Notes under the pieces: generated by a model
The model's database searches: none
What the model was told of the DNA's origin: nothing
Seen by the model: only the letters and a program-made list of their open reading frames with translations
Assembly: GCA_934402125.1 (NCBI GenBank)
Contig: CAKRTY010000119.1
Location: forward strand, 1-5,488
Direction: 5' to 3'
Source: an uncultured Anaerosacchariphilus sp.
GTDB taxonomy: Bacteria; Bacillota; Clostridia; Lachnospirales; Lachnospiraceae
DNA: 5,488 nt
Shown here: positions 1 to 5,488 of the stretch, one piece after another
How positions within the stretch are numbered: the stretch's first letter is position 1
Layout of the letters: each line of letters starts with the position of its first letter
Program-made: the position numbers and the translations under genes

Positions 1-1405
1 CACTGTAGGCATAGGTCATCGCAAAGGTCATCAGATTATGGGCTCCCTTACGGAAATAAGGATCCAGCTTCATGTATTCCAGGAAGTCATTCATCCAGCC
101 CATATTCCATTTGAAGGAAAAGCCCAGGCCATCGTCCTCCGGTCTTCCCGTAACCATCGGCCAGGCTGTAGACTCCTCGGCAATGGTCACCACGCCCGGA
201 TTGCGGCCCAGCAGTACAGAATTCAGGTGCTTGAAGAACTCGATAGCCTCCAGGTTCTTATTGCCGCCAAACTTGTTCGGAACCCACTGACCTGCCTCCT
301 TGCCGTAATCCAGATACAGCATGGAAGCTACGGCGTCTACCCGGAGTCCGTCCACATGGAACTCTTCCACCCAGTACAGGGCATTGGCAATCAGGAAGTT
401 CTTGACCTCATTCATCTCATAATTGAAAATCTTGGTACCCCAGTCGGGATGCTCTCCCTTTCTGGGATCCGGATACTCATACAGGGGCTGGCCGTCGAAA
501 TCTGCCAGTCCATGGGCGTCCTTCGGAAAATGGGCCGGAACCCAGTCCAGGATCACGCCGATTTTCTTCTGGTGCAGATAGTCGATCAGATACATAAAAT
601 CCTTCGGGCTTCCATGGCGGGAGGTGGGCGCGTAATAGCCTGTCACCTGATAACCCCAGGAACCGTCAAAGGGATGCTCCGCAATGCCCATCAGCTCCAC
701 ATGGGTGTAGCCCATCTCATGGACATAGTCCGCCAGCTCATGGGCCAGCTCCCGGTAACTGTAATAGCCGTCCTCGTCGGAACCGTGGGGATGCCGTCTC
801 CAGGATCCCGGATGCACCTCGTAGATGGACATGGGCTCTTCCTTCGGTTTCTTCTTTTTTCTTGTATTCATCCAATCCCCGTCAGACCACTGATAACCGG
901 AGATATCGGATACCTTGGACGCGGTTCCGGGCCGCAGCTCCGCTTCCGTCGCATAAGGATCTGCCTTGTAAAGCAGTCTGTGATCCTGGGACTCAATCAG
1001 ATATTTGTAAAGACTTCCCAGCTGTACGCCCGGCACAAACAGCTCCCAGATACCCAGCGGATCCAGTCTCCTCATGAGATGGCTGCTTTCATTCCAGCCA
1101 TTAAATTCACCGATGACATGCACCTCCAGCGCGTGTGGCGCCCAGACTGCAAAATGCACGCCCTTCTGTCCGTCCACCTCTGTCAGGTGCGCGCCCAGCT
1201 TCCGGAAAATATCGTAATGATTGCCCTGGCCAAACAGATACTGGTCAAAATCAGAGATAAAGCAGGACATCTCCGGCTTCTGCGCCTTTGCGTCCACTGT
1301 CTTTACCGCTGCTATTTTTACCGGTTTATTTCCCTGCGCGGCTCTCTTCGCCGCCTTCTCTGCCTCTCTTACTTTGGCGTCCGCCCGTGTTCTCTTCCCT
1401 TTCAT
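1..1405 (-). CDS. glgB: 1,4-alpha-glucan (glycogen) branching enzyme, C-terminus cut by window edge
   Basis: Cytoplasmic GH13 enzyme that cuts alpha-1,4-glucan chains and re-attaches them through alpha-1,6 bonds, creating branches in glycogen. The 468 visible residues read from ATG 1405 to the left edge with no stop. A CBM48-type N-terminal domain begins near residue 82 (GVHFAVWAPHA, then GEFNGWN at 99-105). The GH13 barrel follows, with the family-typical EVHPGSW, region I DWVPAHF (D287-F293), region II GLRVDAVASM with nucleophile D357, and region III AEEST with acid/base E410. Region IV, with the third catalytic Asp, and the C-terminal beta domain lie outside the window. The protein lacks the extra N1 domain of the E. 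coli enzyme, so it is the short form. Residues 1-45 form an unusual Lys/Ala/Arg-rich, probably disordered extension before the usual start-like segment (M46 SCFISDFDQYLF). ATG 1405 is preferred because it has a well-spaced Shine-Dalgarno; M46 does not. It lies 17 nt after the amylase stop, so co-transcription is expected. The product call is firm. Confidence 0.95.
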   Translation of the reverse strand, partial: MKGKRTRADAKVREAEKAAKRAAQGNKPVKIAAVKTVDAKAQKPEMSCFISDFDQYLFGQGNHYDIFRKLGAHLTEVDGQKGVHFAVWAPHALEVHVIGEFNGWNESSHLMRRLDPLGIWELFVPGVQLGSLYKYLIESQDHRLLYKADPYATEAELRPGTASKVSDISGYQWSDGDWMNTRKKKKPKEEPMSIYEVHPGSWRRHPHGSDEDGYYSYRELAHELADYVHEMGYTHVELMGIAEHPFDGSWGYQVTGYYAPTSRHGSPKDFMYLIDYLHQKKIGVILDWVPAHFPKDAHGLADFDGQPLYEYPDPRKGEHPDWGTKIFNYEMNEVKNFLIANALYWVEEFHVDGLRVDAVASMLYLDYGKEAGQWVPNKFGGNKNLEAIEFFKHLNSVLLGRNPGVVTIAEESTAWPMVTGRPEDDGLGFSFKWNMGWMNDFLEYMKLDPYFRKGAHNLMTFAMTYAYS

Positions 1406-1408
1406 AAT

Positions 1409-1417
1409 CTCACCCCT
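1409..1417 (-). promoter_or_regulatory. Ribosome binding site of glgB
   Basis: AGGGGTGAG on the minus strand, with 7 nt between the AGGGG core and ATG 1405; its GGTGA part matches the extended Firmicute Shine-Dalgarno. It supports ATG 1405 over the internal ATG at 1270, where the only purine run (GGAG) directly abuts the start codon. It fits entirely within the 17-nt gap after the amylase stop. Confidence 0.75.
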
Positions 1418-1422
1418 GTTTT

Positions 1423-2775
1423 TTATTCCATAATAAATACCGCGCTGCCATACGCGGGCATTTCCCAGATAATTCTGCCGTCCCGAAGCTCTGCTCCCGT
1501 ATCCGTCAGCGCTTCCCTTGCGCCCCCCGCAGATATCGGACAGTTGATCTCGAAATGAGCCGGATTGCTGTCATTGTTCACTGCCACAACTACAGCGCTG
1601 TCTCCCAGGATTCTGGCAAACGCATACTGCCGGTTGGTCAGCAGCAGCTCCCGGTATACGCCGTCGGTCAGCGCCGGATTCTCCCGGCGAATCGCTCCCA
1701 GCCTGCAGATCAGCCCTTTCAGCTCCGGTATCGGCGCCCTCTCTTCCATCTCGGAAAGCACCAGACGGGGACGAAGCCCGTCATCGCAGGCTCCTTCCTT
1801 CCGGCCCTCCACGCCCCACTCGCCGCCATAGTAGACGGACGGAATTCCGGGCAGCGTATACAGCAGTGTATATACCGACTGTAAAAAGCCTTTTTCATTT
1901 AGCTTATTGACAATCCGATCCACATCGTGATTCTCCACAAAGGAGTAGAGCCTGCAGCCCCTGTAGATACCGCCGTTCGCATCAAACTGCCGCCGGATCG
2001 TATGGGCGATCTCGAAATAATTGTGATCGTTGTGGCCGGAATACAGTCCCTTCCACAGCTCGTAGTTGGTCACCGAGTGAAGCGTCTCCGGATTCACCCA
2101 GCGGGCGTAATCCCCGTGAATCACCTCGCCCATCAGCCAGAAGTCCTCTTTCTTCTGGGAGGTCACCCACCGCAGCTCCTTCATAAAATCAAACTGCAGA
2201 CAATCGGCGCAGTCCAGACGGATGCCATCAATATCAAACTCGTCAATCCAGAACCGTACCACGTCCAGAAGATAATCCTTCACGCCCCGATCCCAGAGAT
2301 TCAGGTTCGCCAGTTCGAAGCAGTTGTGCCAGGCCTTATAATAAAAGCCGTCGTTATACTGGGTGTTGCCCTCAAAGCTCACGTCCTGATACCAGTAACG
2401 GTAAGGGGAGTTTTCACGGTTTTTCTGAATATCCTGGAAAGCGAAAAATTCCCGTCCCGTGTGATTGAATACGCCGTCCACAACTACCCGAATGCCGTTC
2501 TCATGGCACAGCTTCACAAAATGCTTCAAGTCCTCATTGTCGCCCAGACGGCTGTCCACCTGCTTATAATCCTTCGTATCGTAGCCATGGCTGGTAGACT
2601 CGAACAGCGGCCCGATGTAGGTGGCGGTAAAACCGCACTCCTTCATATGACGCACCCAGTCGTCCAGTTCCCTTAAGCGGTGTACCGTGCCCTCCTCTGT
2701 ATGGGTCTTGGGCGCTCCCAGAAGCCCCAGCGGGTAAATGTGATAAAAAATGGCTTCTTCATACCATTTTGCCAT
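1423..2775 (-). CDS. Intracellular alpha-amylase-family (GH13) glycoside hydrolase
   Basis: A complete 450-residue GH13 enzyme predicted to cleave alpha-glucosidic bonds in maltodextrins, cyclodextrins or glycogen-derived oligosaccharides. All four GH13 signature regions are present: region I DGVFNH (100-105), region II GIRLD with nucleophile D188, region III GEVIH with acid/base E217, and region IV FVENHD with D284. A C-terminal beta domain follows the barrel (about 375-450). No signal peptide or anchor is visible, so it should act in the cytoplasm. It is shorter than neopullulanases and cyclomaltodextrinases (about 580 residues) because it lacks their N-terminal CBM34-type domain. Region V, usually MPKLN or QPDLN, reads LANLN (155-159), so the subfamily and bond specificity cannot be assigned from the sequence. 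ATG 2775 is supported by AAGGAGG 8 nt upstream. It is the middle gene of the tetR-amylase-glgB operon, which suggests a role in storage or imported alpha-glucan turnover. Family call firm, exact substrate open. Confidence 0.93.
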   Translation of the reverse strand: MAKWYEEAIFYHIYPLGLLGAPKTHTEEGTVHRLRELDDWVRHMKECGFTATYIGPLFESTSHGYDTKDYKQVDSRLGDNEDLKHFVKLCHENGIRVVVDGVFNHTGREFFAFQDIQKNRENSPYRYWYQDVSFEGNTQYNDGFYYKAWHNCFELANLNLWDRGVKDYLLDVVRFWIDEFDIDGIRLDCADCLQFDFMKELRWVTSQKKEDFWLMGEVIHGDYARWVNPETLHSVTNYELWKGLYSGHNDHNYFEIAHTIRRQFDANGGIYRGCRLYSFVENHDVDRIVNKLNEKGFLQSVYTLLYTLPGIPSVYYGGEWGVEGRKEGACDDGLRPRLVLSEMEERAPIPELKGLICRLGAIRRENPALTDGVYRELLLTNRQYAFARILGDSAVVVAVNNDSNPAHFEINCPISAGGAREALTDTGAELRDGRIIWEMPAYGSAVFIME

Positions 2776-2783
2776 CTTTTCTG

Positions 2784-2790
2784 CCTCCTT
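2784..2790 (-). promoter_or_regulatory. Strong ribosome binding site of the GH13 gene
   Basis: AAGGAGG on the minus strand, 8 nt before ATG 2775, is a full match to the Firmicute Shine-Dalgarno core. It sits in the 27-nt gap after the regulator stop. It is a better match than the AGAGG of the upstream regulator gene, which would favour more enzyme than repressor from a shared transcript (inference). Confidence 0.8.
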
Positions 2791-2802
2791 AAAAATCTCT
2801 TT

Positions 2803-3381
2803 TTACGAATAAATGCCATGCATAAACTGGTGAACCAGCGCCTCAATCTCTTCCTCCGAGATCTGTACCGCCTCCCGTCGGCTGGTTTCCTGCTTCATAA
2901 CAATATAATACAGGACCAGTCCGATAAAACCTAAGGAAAACTGCCGCTGCCGACCGTGCATATTCCCCAGATCCGCGGCTGCGGAGATAAAAATCTGCTC
3001 AATCTCCTGCTGAAGCCTGAGAACCAGCGGACGCACCGCCTGATACGCCTCATTTCCCTTTGCGGAATGGTACAAGGCCACAAAAAGCGCTGAAAACTTC
3101 GGTTCCCGCGCCACAAAGGACGCTGCTGTCCGGGCGGCCGCGCACAGGGTATTCTTCAGATCCCCATGATAGGCGCAGGCTTCCCGAAGCTCCCTTCCGA
3201 AGCCCTCGCTCCGGCTCAAAAGCAGCTGTTCCAGAAGACCGTATTTACTTTTAAAATAATAATACAGCGTCGGCTTCGTCACACCGGATCGCTCCGCAAT
3301 CTCCTGTACTCCTACTGCATCGTATCCTCTGGTGTAAAACAAATCCAGCGCTGTCTCAAGAATGATTTCCCTGTTGTCCAT
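2803..3381 (-). CDS. TetR/AcrR-family transcriptional regulator, first gene of the glucan operon
   Basis: A complete 192-residue TetR-type regulator, of normal family length. The N-terminal DNA-binding domain covers about residues 4-50: helix 1 (IILETALDLFYTRGYDAVGV), then the helix-turn-helix with IAERSGVTKPTLYYYFKSK, which carries the family-typical T-x-Y-Y-Y-F-K-S-K run (38-46). The remainder is a helical ligand-binding and dimerisation domain whose ligand cannot be read from sequence. ATG 3381 has AGAGG 7 nt upstream. It is transcribed first, from a promoter whose spacer contains a perfect inverted repeat, so it most likely represses its own operon and thereby the downstream GH13 enzyme and glgB. 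TetR proteins often govern efflux pumps, but the MATE gene here is about 1.1 kb away, on the far side of the kinase and its own promoter, so the glucan genes are the likelier targets. Family certain; target assignment inferred from layout. Confidence 0.93.
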   Translation of the reverse strand: MDNREIILETALDLFYTRGYDAVGVQEIAERSGVTKPTLYYYFKSKYGLLEQLLLSRSEGFGRELREACAYHGDLKNTLCAAARTAASFVAREPKFSALFVALYHSAKGNEAYQAVRPLVLRLQQEIEQIFISAAADLGNMHGRQRQFSLGFIGLVLYYIVMKQETSRREAVQISEEEIEALVHQFMHGIYS

Positions 3382-3426
3382 CTCTCTGCCTCTTTGTAAA
3401 ATCGCATGGATTCCCTGTCTGGCTTC

Positions 3427-3455
3427 ATTATATACCGAGCGGTATAGTCCGTCAA
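3427..3455 (-). promoter_or_regulatory. SigA-type promoter of the tetR-amylase-glgB operon
   Basis: On the minus strand the -35 box is TTGACG (3455-3450) and the -10 box is TATAAT (3432-3427), separated by exactly 17 nt. One mismatch from consensus in 12 positions. Transcription should start near 3420, giving a leader of roughly 40 nt before ATG 3381. No other promoter is visible in the short gaps further down the operon. Confidence 0.85.
3431..3446. promoter_or_regulatory. Probable TetR-family operator (perfect inverted repeat inside the promoter)
   Basis: TATACCG-AG-CGGTATA is a perfect 7-bp inverted repeat with a 2-bp centre. It covers 14 of the 17 spacer bases of the leftward promoter and the first two bases of its -10 box, so a bound dimer would block RNA polymerase. 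Size, symmetry and position are typical of TetR-family operators. I see no second copy in the intergenic region, and none at the rightward promoter. Binding by the adjacent regulator is inferred. Confidence 0.8.
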
Positions 3456-3509
3456 GGTTTCCGCCAATCTTTTCCCGGCTTTTTTATTTTTCAGAAATTT
3501 CCCCTGACA

Positions 3510-3538
3510 TTGACTTTCTTTTCTGTATTTTTTATAAT
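3510..3538 (+). promoter_or_regulatory. SigA-type promoter of the PfkB-family kinase gene
   Basis: TTGACT (3510-3515) and TATAAT (3533-3538) are separated by exactly 17 nt, one mismatch from consensus in 12 positions. The expected start of transcription near 3545 gives a leader of about 43 nt before ATG 3588. The promoter lacks the TATACCG inverted repeat, so it is probably not directly controlled by the neighbouring TetR-type regulator. Confidence 0.85.
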
Positions 3539-3587
3539 AGGGAAAGAGGGAAATGCGTGAAATATCCGAATAAGCGAGGTATCTTAT

Positions 3588-4520
3588 ATGGTCTTATCTG
3601 TAACTTTAAATCCCTGTATTGACAAAACAATTTATCTGGAAAATCTGGAAATCGGCGCTTACAACCGGGTAAAGAATGCCCGTGTGGATCTGTCCGGAAA
3701 GGGTCTGAATGTAAGTACCGTATTGAATAATCTAAAAGAAGAAACCATGTGTATGGGTCTGAATTTCCGGGATAACGGAAGTTTTCTGGAGCATACCCTG
3801 ACCGCCCGGGGGCTGCCCTATTATTTTGTACATTCCCCGGGCGCCATCCGGAACAACATCATGCTTTTCGACCAGTCTACGCGCACCATGACGGAAGTCA
3901 ATGAAGCCGGACCCAACGTCCCCTTTGCTTCCATTGAAAAACTGGTAGATGAGATCGACGTACGGCTGGATCACACCCACATTCTGGTCCTAAGCGGCAG
4001 TGTGCCGCCCGGCGTTCCCGCCAATATTTATCAGAGACTGATCCGGCTGGCCCATAAAAAGGACGTCAAAACCATATTGGACACCGCCGGAGAACCGCTC
4101 CTGCTGGGTCTGGAGGAAAAGCCTTTCCTAATCAAGCCCAACAGCAAGGAATTTGAGCAGGCCTTTAAGAGTGAATTAAAGTCCGGCAAGGGACCGCTGG
4201 AGGTAGCCCGCCAGGTCGTAGACAGCGGCATTCCTTACGTATGTATTTCCATGGGCGCAGATGGAGCCCTGCTGCTGGATAAGGAACATACTTACCGGGC
4301 CAAAGCCGTTCCGGTGGAGGCCAAGGGTCTCACCGGCGCAGGCGATTCCATGGTGGCCGGCATGTGCTATGCCCTCCGGAAGCGCCTGGACACCGCCGAT
4401 ATGCTCCGCTATGCCATGGCCTGCGCGGCCGGTTCTGTACGGCAGGAAGGTACCCTGCTTGCCCGGGAGGCCGATGTGAAGGAGCTGCTGCCCCAGGTGG
4501 AGCTGGAGATCATCGCATAG
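3588..4520 (+). CDS. 1-phosphofructokinase-family hexose-phosphate kinase (PfkB family, FruK/LacC type)
   Basis: A complete 310-residue cytoplasmic kinase of the PfkB (ribokinase) fold, expected to phosphorylate fructose 1-phosphate or tagatose 6-phosphate with ATP to a bisphosphate entering lower glycolysis. Supporting motifs in order: VTLNPCIDKTI at the N-terminus (5-15), the SGKGLNVS substrate loop (36-43), TEVNEAGP (102-109, typical of the FruK/LacC branch), LSGSVPPGVP (135-144), IKPNSKE (182-188), SMGADGALL (221-229) and GAGDS (250-254) with catalytic base D253. Length is usual for FruK and LacC. The substrate loop reads LSGKG where most relatives have AGGKG or PGGKG. ATG 3588 is supported by GAGG at 3576-3579 with 8 nt spacing. 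It has its own promoter and no downstream partner on this strand; neither a fructose PTS nor lactose/tagatose genes are visible, so the choice between fruK-like and lacC-like substrates stays open. Confidence 0.93.
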   Translation: MVLSVTLNPCIDKTIYLENLEIGAYNRVKNARVDLSGKGLNVSTVLNNLKEETMCMGLNFRDNGSFLEHTLTARGLPYYFVHSPGAIRNNIMLFDQSTRTMTEVNEAGPNVPFASIEKLVDEIDVRLDHTHILVLSGSVPPGVPANIYQRLIRLAHKKDVKTILDTAGEPLLLGLEEKPFLIKPNSKEFEQAFKSELKSGKGPLEVARQVVDSGIPYVCISMGADGALLLDKEHTYRAKAVPVEAKGLTGAGDSMVAGMCYALRKRLDTADMLRYAMACAAGSVRQEGTLLAREADVKELLPQVELEIIA

Positions 4521-4524
4521 AAGT

Positions 4525-5488
4525 TCAGGCTTCCGCCTTTTTCGCTTTCTCCATAGCTCTTGTCTCCCGCACAATCCCCGGGAAGGTTTTTAGAAACAAA
4601 ACCGTCGTCATGGTGGCAGCCAGAATATCCGCAATGGGCTCCGAGAAAAAGGCCGCCTCTGCGGATACCAGCCTGGGAAGCAAAAGCAGTCCGGAAAAAT
4701 AAATCAGCTTCCGGAAGGCCGAGCAGAACAGCGCCCGCCTTACATGACCGAGAGCCGTCGTCTCGTCCACCAGCGGATACTGTACCGCCAGGGGCACAAT
4801 CATGGCTGTAAAGATCTTAATATACCGCACGGAACGCATACGAATCGCCGCGTCCTTTGTAAACATTCCCACATAGAAGGGTGACAGGGTGTAAGTGAAC
4901 ACCATCATCAGGCTGCAGAAAATCATGCAGAGTCCGGTGATGCACCAGATCGCCTTTTTAATGCGCTCCGCGTTTCCCATTCCGTAATTAAAGCTGACCA
5001 CCGGCTGGCTTCCCAGGGTAATCCCGCTCATGGGCATGGTAATGAGCAGAAGATAGCTCTGCACAATGGTGGCGCAGGTAACCAGAATATCGCCCTCGCC
5101 CGGACCCCCGTAGCGCTGCAGCACCGTATTCAGCACAATCAGCAGAATACTGTCACTGGCGATAATCAGAAACGGAGAAAAGCCAAAATTTACGATTTTC
5201 CGCATGGTATGCTTCCCGAAACCGCCCCAGCCAAGCCTTATGGGCATTCTTTTTCCCCGCAGGCTCACCAGCACAAAGACGGCAGACGCAAACTGGGACA
5301 GGACGGTCGCAGCAGCCGCGCCGGCCACTCCCATATGAAAGCCAAAGATAAAGACCGGATCCAGAACGATATTGAGTATGGCTCCCAGCATGACGGTCAC
5401 CATACCCAGACCGGAAAAGCCCTGGGCGATCAGAAAACTGTTCATACCTGTGGACAGCAGCGCAAATACGGTTCCCATCGTATAGATG
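4525..5488 (-). CDS. MATE-family multidrug/toxin efflux transporter, N-terminus cut by window edge
   Basis: Inner-membrane multidrug and toxic compound extrusion transporter, expected to export substrates by sodium or proton antiport. 320 residues are visible, reading from the right edge to the stop at 4525; full-length relatives have about 440-460, so roughly the first 120-140 residues (the first three or so membrane helices) are missing. Hallmarks seen: GAILNIVLDPVFIF (about 5344-5385), the MATE segment near helix 5 followed by GVAGAA, and GSQPVVSFNYGMGN (about 4972-5013), the equivalent segment of the second half, with hydrophobic helices throughout. The C-terminus is short and charged (MEKAKKAEA). 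An ATG at 5478 could be taken for the start, but the frame is open to the edge, the residues before it (IYT) fit the family, and it has no ribosome binding site, so it is internal. Convergent with the kinase gene, 4 nt apart. Substrate unknown. Confidence 0.92.
   Translation of the reverse strand, partial: IYTMGTVFALLSTGMNSFLIAQGFSGLGMVTVMLGAILNIVLDPVFIFGFHMGVAGAAAATVLSQFASAVFVLVSLRGKRMPIRLGWGGFGKHTMRKIVNFGFSPFLIIASDSILLIVLNTVLQRYGGPGEGDILVTCATIVQSYLLLITMPMSGITLGSQPVVSFNYGMGNAERIKKAIWCITGLCMIFCSLMMVFTYTLSPFYVGMFTKDAAIRMRSVRYIKIFTAMIVPLAVQYPLVDETTALGHVRRALFCSAFRKLIYFSGLLLLPRLVSAEAAFFSEPIADILAATMTTVLFLKTFPGIVRETRAMEKAKKAEA
4527..4543 (+). terminator. Possible weak intrinsic terminator after the kinase gene
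   Basis: Seven nt after the kinase stop, AGGC-TTCC-GCCT can form a 4-bp GC-rich stem with a 4-nt loop, followed by TTTTTC. The stem is short for a rho-independent terminator, and the site lies inside the 3' end of the convergent MATE gene. It is the only candidate near this stop. Confidence 0.3.

Larger units (their letters stand above)
3382..3587. other. Divergent intergenic control region
   Basis: These 206 nt between the regulator and kinase starts hold both promoters and the operator. The -35 boxes stand back to back, 54 bp apart (3456-3509). That inner stretch includes a T-rich run (about 3481-3493) upstream of the rightward -35 box which could act as an UP element. The rightward leader contains a tandem AGGGAAA repeat (3539-3545 and 3547-3553). 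I find no convincing CcpA site, riboswitch or terminator. Confidence 0.7.

Noticed and set aside
1268..1270. Internal ATG (M46) as the glgB start
   Set aside because: It would give the usual short-form N-terminus, but GGAG directly touches the ATG, which is too close for initiation, whereas ATG 1405 has a correctly spaced site. It cannot be fully excluded.
38..1558. A 506-codon open frame on the plus strand across glgB
   Set aside because: It is antisense to a gene with unmistakable branching-enzyme motifs, shows no recognisable domain, has no good ribosome binding site and runs into the 3' end of the amylase gene. It arises from codon bias on the opposite strand.
1855..1876. TATAC...GTATA repeat-like stretch within the GH13 gene
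   Set aside because: It lies within coding sequence for a conserved GH13 segment (VYTLLYTLPG); the repeat follows from similar codons for VYT and LYT and lacks the CCG/CGG core of the operator.
1927..2676. A 249-codon open frame on the plus strand inside the GH13 gene
   Set aside because: It is antisense to the GH13 catalytic regions and has no recognisable motif.
3395..3408. TGTAAAATCGCATG as a CcpA cre site
   Set aside because: It has TGTAA and CG, but the spacing to CG is two bases too long for the cre consensus and the right half does not match.
5476..5478. ATG as start of the MATE gene
   Set aside because: No ribosome binding site, the frame is open upstream to the window edge, and a start here would remove the first helices of a standard MATE protein.

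Overview
The window looks like chromosomal DNA from a Clostridia-type Firmicute, most likely Lachnospiraceae. This is an inference from three things: AGGAGG-type ribosome binding sites with 7-8 nt spacing, near-consensus TTGACN-17-TATAAT promoters, and the character of the proteins (short-form glycogen branching enzyme, small intracellular GH13 enzyme, LacC/FruK-type sugar-phosphate kinase, MATE transporter). There are five protein genes, two of them cut by the window edges. I see no RNA genes, mobile elements or CRISPR arrays.

Left arm (1-3381, minus strand): a compact operon read right to left. It runs tetR-family regulator (3381-2803), 27 nt, intracellular alpha-amylase-family glycosidase (2775-1423), 17 nt, glycogen branching enzyme glgB (from 1405, running off the left edge). 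The two gaps hold ribosome binding sites but no terminator or promoter, so one transcript is expected.

Control region (3382-3587): two divergent near-consensus promoters. The leftward one has a perfect 7+7 bp inverted repeat (TATACCG-AG-CGGTATA) filling most of its -35/-10 spacer. This is the position expected for the operator of the TetR-type repressor that it transcribes. The rightward promoter drives the kinase gene and has no copy of this repeat.

Right arm: a PfkB-family kinase of the 1-phosphofructokinase/tagatose-6-phosphate kinase type (3588-4520, plus). It converges, with only 4 nt between the stop codons, on a MATE-family efflux transporter (4525 to the right edge, minus, N-terminus missing).

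Taken together, the left operon pairs an alpha-glucan-cleaving enzyme with an alpha-1,6 branching enzyme under a probable self-repressing TetR switch, next to a glycolytic-side sugar-phosphate kinase. The families are ordinary. The most distinctive features are the TetR control of glycogen/maltodextrin genes and its well-placed operator. I found nothing that I can claim as a wholly new system.
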